Assembly (NCBI GenBank): GCA_020692565.1
Contig: JAIMKJ010000019.1
Location: forward strand, 1 to 48,048
DNA length: 48,048 nucleotides
Reading direction: 5' to 3'
From: Thermomonas sp.
GTDB taxonomy: Bacteria > Pseudomonadota > Gammaproteobacteria > Xanthomonadales > Xanthomonadaceae
In this document: positions 25,201 to 33,673 of the stretch, piece after piece
Layout: every line of letters starts with the position of its first letter
Numbering within the stretch: the stretch's first letter is position 1
Program-made: the position numbers and the translations under genes
Notes under the pieces: generated by a model
Seen by the model: the letters and a program-made list of their open reading frames with translations, nothing else
What the model was told of the DNA's origin: nothing
Databases searched by the model: none

Positions 25201-28200
25201 CGCAGGCGCAGAGCGCGGAATCCCTGTTGCGATATGCCGACGGCGCGCTGCATGCGCAACGCTGGCGGATCGAATCGCTGGTCGATGCCGCAGCGCATGC
25301 GTATCGCGACGATGGCGTCTATCTGATCACCGGCGGGCTCGGCGGGCTTGGGCTGTTGTTCGCGCGCGACATCCTGCGCCGCACCACCGCTGCGACCGTG
25401 GTGCTGACCGGTCGCAGCGATGCCGGCGACGGACAGCGCGCGACCCTGGCTGCGCTGTGCGCCGAGGAGTCCGTACCGCCGGCGCGCCTGGTCTATCGTC
25501 GCCTCGATCCCAATCGATCCGACGACACCGTGAATGCAGTCGACGGCATCGTTCGCGAGTTCGGCGGCCTGCACGGCGTGCTGCATAGCGCCGGTCTGAC
25601 GCGTGACAGCTTCATCGTCAAGAAATCGACGGACGACTTCGCAGCCGTGCTGGGTCCGAAGGTCGATGGCACCGTGTATCTGGACGCGGCCACGCGGGCG
25701 CTGGATCTGGATTTCATGGTGCTGTTCTCGTCCATCGCATCGACACGCGGTAACCCGGGACAGGCCGACTACGCCGCGGCCAATGGCTTCATGGACCGCT
25801 ACGCCGAACATCGCAATGCGCTGGTGGCGGCCGGAGAGCGTCGCGGCCGCACGTTGTCGGTGCATTGGCCGCTGTGGCAGGACGGTGGCATGGGCATCGA
25901 CACCGAAACGCTGGCGATGATGCGCGAGGCCTCGGGCATGGCGCCGCTGCGCACCGAGAGCGGACTGCGTGCGTTGCATCGCGCGCTTGAATCCGGCGAA
26001 AGCCGCGTGCTTGTGGTCGAGGGCGATCTCGTGCGCCTGCGTCGCGCACTGCAGCCACAGCGCAAGGCCGCAGTCGCCGTGCGGAATGCGACTGCGCAAC
26101 ATCCGGCCGCGACCGTGGTTACGGTCGCACCCTCCGAAGATGGCGATGGCGCACGGCTGCTGGAAAAGACCCAGCGCTACCTGCGCCAGGAATTCGCCAG
26201 CCTGTTCCGGATGTCGGAGCAGGATGTCGAAGTCAAGGCGCCGCTCGAGAACTACGGCATGGATTCGGTGCTGGCGATGAAGCTGACCAATCAGCTCGAA
26301 CGCAGCTTCGGTTCGCTGTCGAAAACCCTGTTCTTCGAATACCAGACCATTGCGGCGCTGGCCGTGTATCTGGTCGAAGCCTTCCCCGCGGTGCTGCGAG
26401 CGCTGACCGGCCTGGATGCGGCGACCGCGGTCGCCGCGCCCGCCGCGCGCGTCGATTCCGCACCCGCGTCGTCGACTGCGGTGCGCGGCTTGCCCGCGCC
26501 GCGCCTGCGTTTCGGTAATGGCGCCGCGCGCGCAGCGGCCGTTGCCGAGGATGCGGTGGTTATCGTCGGTCTCGGCGGGCGTTATCCACAGGCGCCCGAT
26601 CTCGCCACGTTCTGGAACAACCTCAAGGCCGGCCGCGACAGCATCGTCGAGATTCCGGGCGAGCGCTGGGATCACGCGCCGTACTTCCAGGCCGGACGCA
26701 ACCAGCCGGGCAAGACCTACAGCAAATGGGGCGGCTTCCTCGACGGCATCGATCGCTTCGACGCACTGTTCTTCAGCATTTCGCCGAAGGAAGCCGAACT
26801 GATGGACCCGCAGGAGCGGCTGTTCCTGGAAACCGCGTGGGAGACCATCGAAGACGCCGGCTACAGCAAGGAGGCGATCGCGCAGTCTCGCGTCGGCGTA
26901 TACGTCGGTGTCATGTGGGGCCAGTACGAGTTGTACGCGACCAGCGCGCTCGGCGTCGGCGTGCCAAGCTCGTCGTTCGCATCGATCGCCAATCGCGTCT
27001 CGTACGTATTCGATTTCCACGGCCCCAGCCTGGCGTTGGACACGATGTGCTCGTCCTCGCTCACCGCGATCCATCTCGCCGCCGAACACGTGCGCAACGG
27101 CACCGTGGATGCCGCGCTGGCCGGCGGCGTCAACGTCTCGGTACATCCCAGCAAGTACTTGAGCCTGAGCCAGGGCAACTTCGCTTCGACCGACGGCCGT
27201 TGCCGCAGCTTCGGCGACGGTGGCGACGGCTACGTACCGGGCGAGGGCGTGGGCGCGGTGCTGCTCAAGCGCATGTCCGATGCGTTGCGCGACGGCGATC
27301 GCATTCATGCGGTGATCAAGGCCGGCGCGATCAACCACGGCGGCAAGACCAACGGCTATACCGTACCGAACCCGATCGCGCAGTCCGATGCGATCCTCGA
27401 TGCGCTGAAGAAGGCCGACATCGACCCGGCCAGTATCGGTTATATCGAAACCCACGGCACCGGTACGTCGCTGGGCGATCCCATCGAAATCACCGGTCTG
27501 GTACGCGCCTATTCCGCGGCTGCCAGGCGTGGAGGCGTGGCGCTGCAGTCGTGCGCAATCGGTTCGGTCAAATCCAATATCGGTCATCTGGAATCGGCCG
27601 CGGGCATCGCTGCGGTCACCAAGGCGTTGCTCCAGCTCAGGCACCGTCAGTTCGTACCGTCGCTGCACGCCGAACGCCTCAATCCGAATATCGATTTCGC
27701 CGCGACGCCGTTCCGGGTGCAAACCGCGCTGTCCGACTGGCCCGCGCCGCAGGGCCATCCGCGGCGCGTGGGCGTGAGCTCCTTCGGTGCCGGTGGCGCC
27801 AATGCGCATCTGATCCTGGAGGAATTCGTCGACACCCGCGCATCGCTGACCGCGCCGCGCCGGCCCGAACTGTTCCTGCTGTCGGCACGGAGCCGCGATG
27901 CGCTGCGCGACTATGCGACACGCATGCTCGCGTTCCTTGAGAACGGTGGCGACGACAAGGCATCACTGCGCGACATCGCCTTCACATCGCAGGTCGGGCG
28001 CACGCCGATGCAGGAGCGTCTGGCGGTGGTGGTCGACAGCGTGCCCGCGCTGTGCGGACGTTTGAGCGCCTGGCTGGACGCAAGCGAGGCCGCGCGCGGC
28101 CGGCGCGCGTCGTTGGCCGATGCGTACGAGGGAAGTCCGCGCGACGCGCAGTCCCAGGCGATGGCGTTGATCGAAGGCGATGCCGGCCGCGCATTCCTGC

Positions 28201-31200
28201 AGCTCACCTTCGAGCAGCGCGATCTGGCGAAGCTGGCGCAGTTGTGGATCGCCGGGGTCGAGATCGACTGGGCGCAGCTGCATCGCGATGCGCGGCCGCA
28301 GCGCATGTCGCTGCCGACGTACCCGTTCGTGCGTGAACGTTACTGGATCGAAGCCGGCGCGCCGTTCGCGGCCTCGGCTGCTGCTTCGCCCGTGGACAAG
28401 CGCGTCGCCTGTTATCGGCCGGTGTGGCGCGATGCCGTGGCGCTCGCGACGGCCGATGCCGACATCGACGGCGTCGTGCTGTTGGTCGGTGCGGATCAGG
28501 CATTGCGCACTGCGCTGGCACCGCGGTTGGCCGCCGCGCGCTCGATCGCGATCGACACCTCGGATGTGCTCCGCCCGCTTTTCGACGACAGCTGCACCTT
28601 CGATACGTCGGCGCAGGCCGACCTCGATGCGCAGGCCGACTCGCTGCTGGATGCGCTGAGCGCATACGGGCAACGCATTGCGGCGGTGCTGCATGTCGGC
28701 GACGCCGACGACGATCTCGCGCAGCAGCTGGACCGTGGCATGCATACCTTGCACGCGCTGTGTCGGGCCATCGCCAGGCGAAAGCCGAAACATACGGTGA
28801 AATTGGTCTGCGCGCAGCGCATGCAGGGCGGCACCGCTGCCGGTGCGGCGCATGCGGCGCTCGCCGGTTACCTCAAGAGTCTCGTGCTGGAGAATCCGAA
28901 GTTCGCGTGGAAGACCGTCGCGGTGGATCGTACGGCGGACACCGAGGCATTCGCACGGCTGAGCGCCGACGAACTGCGCGACGATGCATGGCGCGACGGC
29001 GAAATCGCCTATGCCGGCGCGCAGCGGCAGTCGCGCGTGATCGTGCCGCTGGCGCTGCCGGACGCCGCGGCTTCTGCGCTGCGACAGGGTGGCGTTTATC
29101 TGATTACCGGTGGACTGGGCGGACTGGGCGCGCTGTTCGCTGCGCATCTGGCCAGACGCTACGCAGCGCGTCTGGTGCTGACCGGTCGCTCCGTGGCCGA
29201 CGGCGCGACGCAGACCGCGCTCGATCTGCTGCAGTCGCAGGGCGGCGAGGCGATCTATGTGCAGGCCGACGTGGCCGACGCCGCGCAGGCCGCCGCCGCG
29301 GTGGCAGCGGCGCGCGCGCATTTCGGCCGCATCGACGGCGTCTTCCACAGCGCAGGTATTCATCGCGATGCCTTCGCGCTCAACAAGTCGCGGAGCGACA
29401 TGACGGCGGTGCTCGCCGCCAAGACCTTCGGAACCCGGCATCTGGATGCTGCGCTCGGCGACGAGGATCTCGATTTCTTCGCGTTGTTCTCATCGGTGGC
29501 CGGTGCGTTCGGCAATCTCGGCCAGTGCGATTACGCCTATGCCAACGCGTTCATGGACGCCTGGGCCGAAGCGCGCCAGGCGCAGGTGGCGGTGGGCGCA
29601 CGCAAGGGCCGTACGCTCTCGCTGGGCTGGCCTTTCTGGAGCGAAGGCGGCATGCGCATCGCCCAGAGCGATCAGACGCTGACCGAACAACGTACCGGCA
29701 TGGCGCCGCTACCCAGCGCCGAAGGCATCGCCTGCTGGGAAGCGCTGCTGCATGGCGACATCGCGCATGCGATAACGCTCTACGGCGACGTGGCCAGAAT
29801 CGAGGCGTCCGTGCTTCGCGGCGAAACGGCGTCGCCCGCGCAGGCGGCCCGTGAGAGACCGTCGCCTGCGCGACCTGACGCTGTCGTGGCTGTCGGTGTC
29901 GACGAAGGCGGGCTGCGCGATGCCGCCGAGCATTATCTGAAGTCGCTGCTGAGCGCGCAGATCAAGCTACCGGTCGAGCGCATCGACGCCGATGAGCGTT
30001 TCGAAAGCTTCGGCGTGGACTCGATGATGATCGCGCGGATCAATGCCGATCTGGAGCGCGATCTCGGCGATCTGCCGAAGACGCTATTCTACGAATATGC
30101 CAGCATCGCCGAACTCGCCGCGTATCTCCTGGAAGAAGCCCGTCCGGCGCTCGCGCGCGCGATGTCGATGCCCGCGCACTCCGCGACAGCGTCCACGATC
30201 GCGACGATCCCGGCCGCAGCATCGGTTGCGCACGTGGCCGCACGGCGCGAGGCCGCAGGTCCGGACGCGAAGGCGCTCGTAGGCGCCGACGTCGATACCG
30301 AGCGGCGCATCGCGATCATCGGCCTGCATGGGCAGTTCCCGCAGTCCGAAACCCTCGCCGACTACTGGCGGCATCTGCGCGAGGGCCGCGATCTGATCGG
30401 CCCGGTGCCGGGTGAGCGCTGGGATGCCGAAGCGCTGTACGCCGCCGATCCCGCACAGTCCGCCCAAGGTCGCATCTACTGCAAGTGGGGCGGATTCCTG
30501 CAGGATGTCGATGCCTTCGACGCGGCGTTCTTCAGCATTTCCGCGGAAGAAGCGAAGATCCTCGACCCGCAGGAACGTCTGTTCCTGCAATCGGTGTGGT
30601 CGGCGGTGGAGGATGCGGGTTACACGCGCGACAGCCTGCGTGCGCGGCATCCGAAAATGCACGGCGCCGGTGTCGCCGGTAAATCTCAAGGCGCCGATGT
30701 CGGCGTTTTCGTTGGCGTCACCAGCAACACCTACCAGTTGCTCGGCCCGGATGCCTGGCATCGCGGTCAACCCGTGACGCCGAGCTCGATGCCGTGGTCG
30801 ATCGCCAACCGGGTGTCCTACGTGTTCGATTTCCAGGGGCCGAGCCTGCCGATCGACACCGCATGCTCGTCGTCGCTGGTCGCGATCCAGATGGCCTGCG
30901 AAAGTCTGAACCGCGGCGATTGCCAGCTCGCGGTCGCCGGCGGTGTCAATCTGTATCTGCATCCGGCCAAATATCATTCGCTGTGCAGCCGGCGCATGCT
31001 CGCCCTGGAAGGCCAATGCCGAAGCTTCGGCAGCGGCGACGACGGCTTCATCCCGGGCGAGGGCATCGGCACGGTGTTGCTGAAACCGTTGGCGCAGGCG
31101 CAGGCCGACGGCGACCATATCCACGGCCTCATCGCGGGTGGCGCTGCCGCGCACGCCGGCCGTTCGAACGGATACTCCGCGCCCAATCCGAACGCGCAGG

Positions 31201-33113
31201 CGCAGTTGATCGAAGCCGCGATTGATGCCGCCGGTGTGCACCCCGACCAGATCGGCTACGTGGAAGGCCACGGCACCGGCACCCAGCTCGGCGACAACCT
31301 CGAGGTTGTCGCGCTGACCCAGGCGTTCCGCAAGCGCACGCGGAGGACCGGCTTCTGCCCGCTGGGTTCGGTGAAGGCGAACGTCGGCCATTCCGAGTCC
31401 GCGGCAGGCATGGCCGGCGTGACCAAGCTGCTGTTGCAGTTCGCGCATCGTGCGCTGCCGCCGACCATCCATGCCGATGCGCCCAACGTCGACATCGATT
31501 TCGCGGCATCGCCTTTCTATCTGCAGCGCGATCATGCGCCCTGGCCTGCGGTCGACGGCGCGCCGCGACGGGCGATGATCAATGCCTTCGGGGCCGGCGG
31601 CTACAACGCCTGTCTGATCCTCGAAGAATATGTGCCGTCGACCGATTCCGCTTCGCAGCGCGCCGGGTGCGACCCGCAGCCGCAGCGCCAGTTGATCGTG
31701 CTCTCGGCACGCAACGCTGGGCGCCTGCGGGCCAGCGTTGCGCAACTTCGCGAATATCTGCGCGCAACGCCGGATGCCGATCTGGCGCGCGTTGCCTACA
31801 CCCTGCAGGTCGGCCGCGAGACGATGGAAGAAAGGCTTGCCGTGGCAACGACATCGGTCGACGCGTTGGTCGCGGATCTGGACGCTTATCTGGACGATGC
31901 GCCTTCGTCGGCGTTGCTGCTCGGCCGTGTGGAAGCGCATCAGCGCCGGAAATCCTCGAAGCAGGATGCGCGCGACCATGCCAAGGGACTTTTCGTCCGC
32001 GGCGAACTCGACGCATTGGGGCTGCTCTGGGTAGGCGGTCAGGATGTGCCGTGGGACGATTTCTATCCCGCGCGACATCCCGAACGACTGCCGCTGCCCA
32101 CCTATCCGTTCGCGCGCGATCGTCACTGGGTCGTGAACGACCGGCAGGCGAGTGGTTCCGCTGTCGGTCCTCCGGCAACAGCCGCCGCCGATGCCGACGC
32201 TCGCGACGACAGCGCCGCGCGACTGCACCCGCTGCTGTCTCACAACGCGTCGACGCTGCGCGAGATTGCGTTCGTCACGCGTCTGAATGGCGATGCCTAT
32301 TACAGTCGCGATCATCGCGTGAACGGCGACGCGCTGTTCCCGGGCGCCGGCTTCCTGGAGATCGCATGCGCCGCCGGCAATATCGCCGGCGAACGATCGG
32401 TGCTGAGGATCGAAGACATCGTCTGGATGCAGCCTTTGCGCCTTGATGGCGATACGTCGCTGAAGACCCTGCTCAAACCGCTGCCGGGCGGCGATGGCGA
32501 AGGCGCCGAGTTCCAGATCGTGTCCTACGACGCCGACAACGTGCCGGTGACGCACTCGGAAGGCCGCATGCGTTTCGGTACGCGATCGAGGCCTGTCGAC
32601 GGCGCGCAGGCGACCTTCGCCATCGCCGAGCTGAAGGCGCGTGCGCAGCGCAGCGCGAGTGGGGTCGACTGCTACCACGACCTTCAGCGCGCAGGTTTCG
32701 GTTACGGTCCGTCATTCCGCACGATCCAGTCGCTGCACAGCGGCAATGGCTTCGCGCTCGCGCAGTTGCGTCTGGACGATGCGCTGATGGCGGAGTTCGA
32801 TCAGCACATCCTGCATCCGAGCCTGATCGACGGCGCGTTGCAGAGCGTGCTCGGGGTCGTTGTCGGCGGCGAGGAGGACGTTCCGTATCTGCCGTTCGCG
32901 ATCGGCGAGATCGAAATCCTGCGTCCGCTCGCGCCCAGCTGTTACGCCTACGCGGAGCAGGTGATTTCGGGCCCGGTGTCGCAGCCGGACGTGCGCCAGT
33001 TCGACATCCGTCTGCTCGCCGACAACGGCGATGTGCTGGTGCGGATCAACAACTTCTATGTCCGCGCGCTGCGCGGTGTTCAAGCCGCGCTCCCAATGGT
33101 GGCGGTCGAATGA
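19206..33113 (+). CDS. trans-AT polyketide synthase, 4635 aa: DH-KR-ACP-KS-DH-KR-ACP-KS-KR-ACP-KS-DH
   Basis: Third giant PKS subunit. The ATG at 19206 is chosen because the helical docking start (MIDFVAYVVSELKHRRLSKADAL) begins there, with GTAGGA just upstream. An in-frame ATG at 19134 would add 24 unrelated residues. Domains: DH 40-330 (His70, Asp245); KR to about 750 (Rossmann near 519, Tyr666); ACP Ser834; KS 931-1368 (Cys1107, His1242, His1282); DH 1551-1850 (His1581, Asp1759, with a two-residue insertion in the HxxxGxxxLP loop); KR (2038, Tyr2189); ACP Ser2354; KS from 2449 (Cys2615, His2750, His2794); KR (3297, Tyr3443); ACP Ser3606; KS from 3700 (Cys3887, His4022, His4062); DH 4340-4620 (His4370, Asp4542). 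All KRs carry an Arg-Asp after the AG motif, consistent with B-type (D-hydroxyl) reduction. The protein ends right after the DH with no ACP, docking tail or thioesterase. Its stop overlaps the next start (ATGA). Confidence 0.96.
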   Translation: MIDFVAYVVSELKHRRLSKADALGLIRQFAARAPGAADPLHPLLHANISDLEQQSYLARFGGEESFLRDHRILGRKVLPGVAYLEMARAAVALAVPGREASTAIEIRNAIWAQPVVFPDHAQVVLSLFPVDAAPGDALRGDGERIGLEVYSDADTVHFQAQAALCAQPAPLRRELEALRARMHVGSMDGEALYAGMAEMGVELGPSHRGVRTLHRGDGELLAEIVLPDAVAATADAYVLHPSLLDSAVQAGMSLAMPAAGTDARPPLPFSLETLRFFGACPQRMFVWVRYAPGSGPDGRVVRLDMDLCDEQGDVRVQLLGFAARAIAAEGVAPAPPAATEGCLLAMPAWEAAMPAAEPAAYAARHVLLIDLPGRDVANLAVDGENIEAVASDPDAGIAARYTDVAAICFERVQALLRAMPRGRALMQIVVPDDETHLPFAGLSGLLASAAQENPKFSGQLVFVDPATDAASLVAALAAEAVERPDPQVRFGRDDRRVLRWRETEAAPEQAAPLPLREHGVYLITGGFGGLGTLFARDILARTAHGAVILTGRGALDPEREAALAALGGKRRVRYLQMDPADRAQVDAAVAEALRTFGRIDGVVHSAGAIRDNFILKKSVGELREVFAPKVAGTVYLDAATGALDLDFFAMFSSGVAAFGNAGQADYAAANGFMDGFAVWRNARTASGGRRGVAIAFDWPLWQEGGMAVDAANRAVLAQATGMRAMSSAHGLDAFYRGLAVGGDRLLVVEGDLARLRRTLLQTGDDAASALVATATAAKPVAQQSAPAVDAPGPDAPDVFEQTREYLRGQFSEVLKLAAHKIDPQAPLERYGIDSILAMELTAQLETGFGSLPKTLFFEYQTIHELAGYFVGEHAQALAGLFAAPVAVAPAKQVSAPFQPALPASTPSSAPSSAGKGQRRLRALPQAAAANEPIAIVGLSGRYPESPDLQAFWKNLRDGVDCIVEIPASRWDWRDYYSEDRTAEGAHFSKWGGFIEGIDEFDPLFFNIPPVDAEMIDPQERLFLQHAWMAIEDAGHTRIALQDAHDPQQAGQVGVYVGVMYGEYQLIGAESSLMGRRIGVPQSYASIANRVSYTLNVHGPSMTLDTMCSSSLTAIHLACQDLRLGRTHAAIAGGVNVTAHPNKYLILSAGQFISTDGHCQSFGIGGDGYIPGEGVGAVVLKRLSDAQRDGNHIYGLIRGSALNHGGKTNGYSVPNPKAQAAVIGLALKECGIDARHVGYIEAHGTGTRLGDPIEVAALNSAFRHYTQDRQYCAIGSAKSNIGHCESAAGIAGLTKVLLQMKHGMLVPSLHSQALNPHIDFDASPFVVNQTLRPWERQTVDGRTLPRIAGISSFGAGGSNAHLIIEEYATEAVAREVPPVQVLVPLSARTPERLKQKARDLVAHLDGAADDGNDVDLHSLAYTLQTGREPMDARLACVVDSAAGLRDALDAYVRGDDSGVHCVHGQVEKDRDGMSVLSQDEDMREAIDKWIARRKLAKLADLWVKGLALDWCKLHDGARPGLLSLPTYPFAKDRYWLRLPTAGGRARGSAAALHPLVHVNVSDFHVQRYVSDFRGDEFFFADHRIEIDGARRKVLPGVAYLEMVRAAVALAIGDATQSLILRNIAWSQPVLGDHGARVNIALMPADEDSVDFEIYSDQDRESADDAQDDDARAVHCQGQVRTTTMSAAVERIDPTALRARMREGTLAPEALYAAFATMGLHYGPDFRCVTALHRGTGEALAELALPDAAGDGFALHPGLLDSALQSALGLVADESGLAGPPMVPFALDEIALLAPCAPRMFAWVRDVAGADAADGGAQVRKLDIDLCDADGRVCVRLRGLASRSAGARETSGVLIARQEWEASTVVGNVERSAADAYDGEHRVLLLDLAKVDSRTLESMLAGASVERIALDQADGASTVAARYRSAALAVFTRVQAMLRQPPVRKVLLQIAAAGEDGDALLAGLSGLIDTARLENPQLVGQLLLTASSTTAETLVPQLRAAQAQSAESLLRYADGALHAQRWRIESLVDAAAHAYRDDGVYLITGGLGGLGLLFARDILRRTTAATVVLTGRSDAGDGQRATLAALCAEESVPPARLVYRRLDPNRSDDTVNAVDGIVREFGGLHGVLHSAGLTRDSFIVKKSTDDFAAVLGPKVDGTVYLDAATRALDLDFMVLFSSIASTRGNPGQADYAAANGFMDRYAEHRNALVAAGERRGRTLSVHWPLWQDGGMGIDTETLAMMREASGMAPLRTESGLRALHRALESGESRVLVVEGDLVRLRRALQPQRKAAVAVRNATAQHPAATVVTVAPSEDGDGARLLEKTQRYLRQEFASLFRMSEQDVEVKAPLENYGMDSVLAMKLTNQLERSFGSLSKTLFFEYQTIAALAVYLVEAFPAVLRALTGLDAATAVAAPAARVDSAPASSTAVRGLPAPRLRFGNGAARAAAVAEDAVVIVGLGGRYPQAPDLATFWNNLKAGRDSIVEIPGERWDHAPYFQAGRNQPGKTYSKWGGFLDGIDRFDALFFSISPKEAELMDPQERLFLETAWETIEDAGYSKEAIAQSRVGVYVGVMWGQYELYATSALGVGVPSSSFASIANRVSYVFDFHGPSLALDTMCSSSLTAIHLAAEHVRNGTVDAALAGGVNVSVHPSKYLSLSQGNFASTDGRCRSFGDGGDGYVPGEGVGAVLLKRMSDALRDGDRIHAVIKAGAINHGGKTNGYTVPNPIAQSDAILDALKKADIDPASIGYIETHGTGTSLGDPIEITGLVRAYSAAARRGGVALQSCAIGSVKSNIGHLESAAGIAAVTKALLQLRHRQFVPSLHAERLNPNIDFAATPFRVQTALSDWPAPQGHPRRVGVSSFGAGGANAHLILEEFVDTRASLTAPRRPELFLLSARSRDALRDYATRMLAFLENGGDDKASLRDIAFTSQVGRTPMQERLAVVVDSVPALCGRLSAWLDASEAARGRRASLADAYEGSPRDAQSQAMALIEGDAGRAFLQLTFEQRDLAKLAQLWIAGVEIDWAQLHRDARPQRMSLPTYPFVRERYWIEAGAPFAASAAASPVDKRVACYRPVWRDAVALATADADIDGVVLLVGADQALRTALAPRLAAARSIAIDTSDVLRPLFDDSCTFDTSAQADLDAQADSLLDALSAYGQRIAAVLHVGDADDDLAQQLDRGMHTLHALCRAIARRKPKHTVKLVCAQRMQGGTAAGAAHAALAGYLKSLVLENPKFAWKTVAVDRTADTEAFARLSADELRDDAWRDGEIAYAGAQRQSRVIVPLALPDAAASALRQGGVYLITGGLGGLGALFAAHLARRYAARLVLTGRSVADGATQTALDLLQSQGGEAIYVQADVADAAQAAAAVAAARAHFGRIDGVFHSAGIHRDAFALNKSRSDMTAVLAAKTFGTRHLDAALGDEDLDFFALFSSVAGAFGNLGQCDYAYANAFMDAWAEARQAQVAVGARKGRTLSLGWPFWSEGGMRIAQSDQTLTEQRTGMAPLPSAEGIACWEALLHGDIAHAITLYGDVARIEASVLRGETASPAQAARERPSPARPDAVVAVGVDEGGLRDAAEHYLKSLLSAQIKLPVERIDADERFESFGVDSMMIARINADLERDLGDLPKTLFYEYASIAELAAYLLEEARPALARAMSMPAHSATASTIATIPAAASVAHVAARREAAGPDAKALVGADVDTERRIAIIGLHGQFPQSETLADYWRHLREGRDLIGPVPGERWDAEALYAADPAQSAQGRIYCKWGGFLQDVDAFDAAFFSISAEEAKILDPQERLFLQSVWSAVEDAGYTRDSLRARHPKMHGAGVAGKSQGADVGVFVGVTSNTYQLLGPDAWHRGQPVTPSSMPWSIANRVSYVFDFQGPSLPIDTACSSSLVAIQMACESLNRGDCQLAVAGGVNLYLHPAKYHSLCSRRMLALEGQCRSFGSGDDGFIPGEGIGTVLLKPLAQAQADGDHIHGLIAGGAAAHAGRSNGYSAPNPNAQAQLIEAAIDAAGVHPDQIGYVEGHGTGTQLGDNLEVVALTQAFRKRTRRTGFCPLGSVKANVGHSESAAGMAGVTKLLLQFAHRALPPTIHADAPNVDIDFAASPFYLQRDHAPWPAVDGAPRRAMINAFGAGGYNACLILEEYVPSTDSASQRAGCDPQPQRQLIVLSARNAGRLRASVAQLREYLRATPDADLARVAYTLQVGRETMEERLAVATTSVDALVADLDAYLDDAPSSALLLGRVEAHQRRKSSKQDARDHAKGLFVRGELDALGLLWVGGQDVPWDDFYPARHPERLPLPTYPFARDRHWVVNDRQASGSAVGPPATAAADADARDDSAARLHPLLSHNASTLREIAFVTRLNGDAYYSRDHRVNGDALFPGAGFLEIACAAGNIAGERSVLRIEDIVWMQPLRLDGDTSLKTLLKPLPGGDGEGAEFQIVSYDADNVPVTHSEGRMRFGTRSRPVDGAQATFAIAELKARAQRSASGVDCYHDLQRAGFGYGPSFRTIQSLHSGNGFALAQLRLDDALMAEFDQHILHPSLIDGALQSVLGVVVGGEEDVPYLPFAIGEIEILRPLAPSCYAYAEQVISGPVSQPDVRQFDIRLLADNGDVLVRINNFYVRALRGVQAALPMVAVE

Positions 33114-33673
33114 GCCATTCCGATCGTCGAGAGCAATCGCCACGCCGGCCGGTGGGCGATCCGCAGCCTGCGCAGGAAGTCGCATCGCAGCCGGATGCGC
33201 AGACCCTGGACGCGCGCCGCGCATGGATGCCGCCCCCTTTACCCTTCCTGGCCGGTCTTGCGCTGGGTTGGGGCGGCGATGCGTGGCGACCATGGTCGAT
33301 CGTGGACGATCCCCGCATCTCCTTGATTCTGATGGTGGCCGGTGTGATCGCCGTCGCTTCCGCCGTAGCGTTGATCGTGGGAGCCAGTCGCGCGCTCGCA
33401 CGGCATGGGACCAGCCCCGATACGGCCGCCGAAAGCACTGCGATGGTCGCGACCGGTCCGTTCGCGTTCTCGCGTAATCCTATCTATCTCGCGCTGGCGT
33501 TGCTGCACATTGCCATCGCCTTCTTCGTGAACAACGCATGGATGTTGCTGATGCTGGTGCCTGCGCTGATAGCGGTCGACCGCATCGTTGTGGTCGGCGA
33601 AGAGCGTTACCTGGCCGTGCGTTTCGGTCGCGCATATCGGGATTATGCGTCGCGGGTCCGGCGATGGTTGTGA
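33110..33673 (+). CDS. ICMT/PEMT-like integral membrane methyltransferase
   Basis: 187-residue membrane protein of the isoprenylcysteine carboxyl methyltransferase (ICMT)-like family, which transfers methyl from S-adenosylmethionine at the membrane. A polar N-terminus of about 40 residues precedes three to four hydrophobic segments (about 43-55, 70-92, 124-160). The family's C-terminal signature is clear: GPFAFSRNPIYL, then EERYLAVRFGRAYRDYASRV and the terminal RRWL. The ATG overlaps the PKS stop by four bases, so translation is probably coupled to the PKS. The substrate cannot be read from sequence. Bacterial relatives act on varied small thiols, acids and lipids, so methylation of a late or released polyketide is only a hypothesis. 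Confidence 0.85.
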   Translation: MSHSDRREQSPRRPVGDPQPAQEVASQPDAQTLDARRAWMPPPLPFLAGLALGWGGDAWRPWSIVDDPRISLILMVAGVIAVASAVALIVGASRALARHGTSPDTAAESTAMVATGPFAFSRNPIYLALALLHIAIAFFVNNAWMLLMLVPALIAVDRIVVVGEERYLAVRFGRAYRDYASRVRRWL

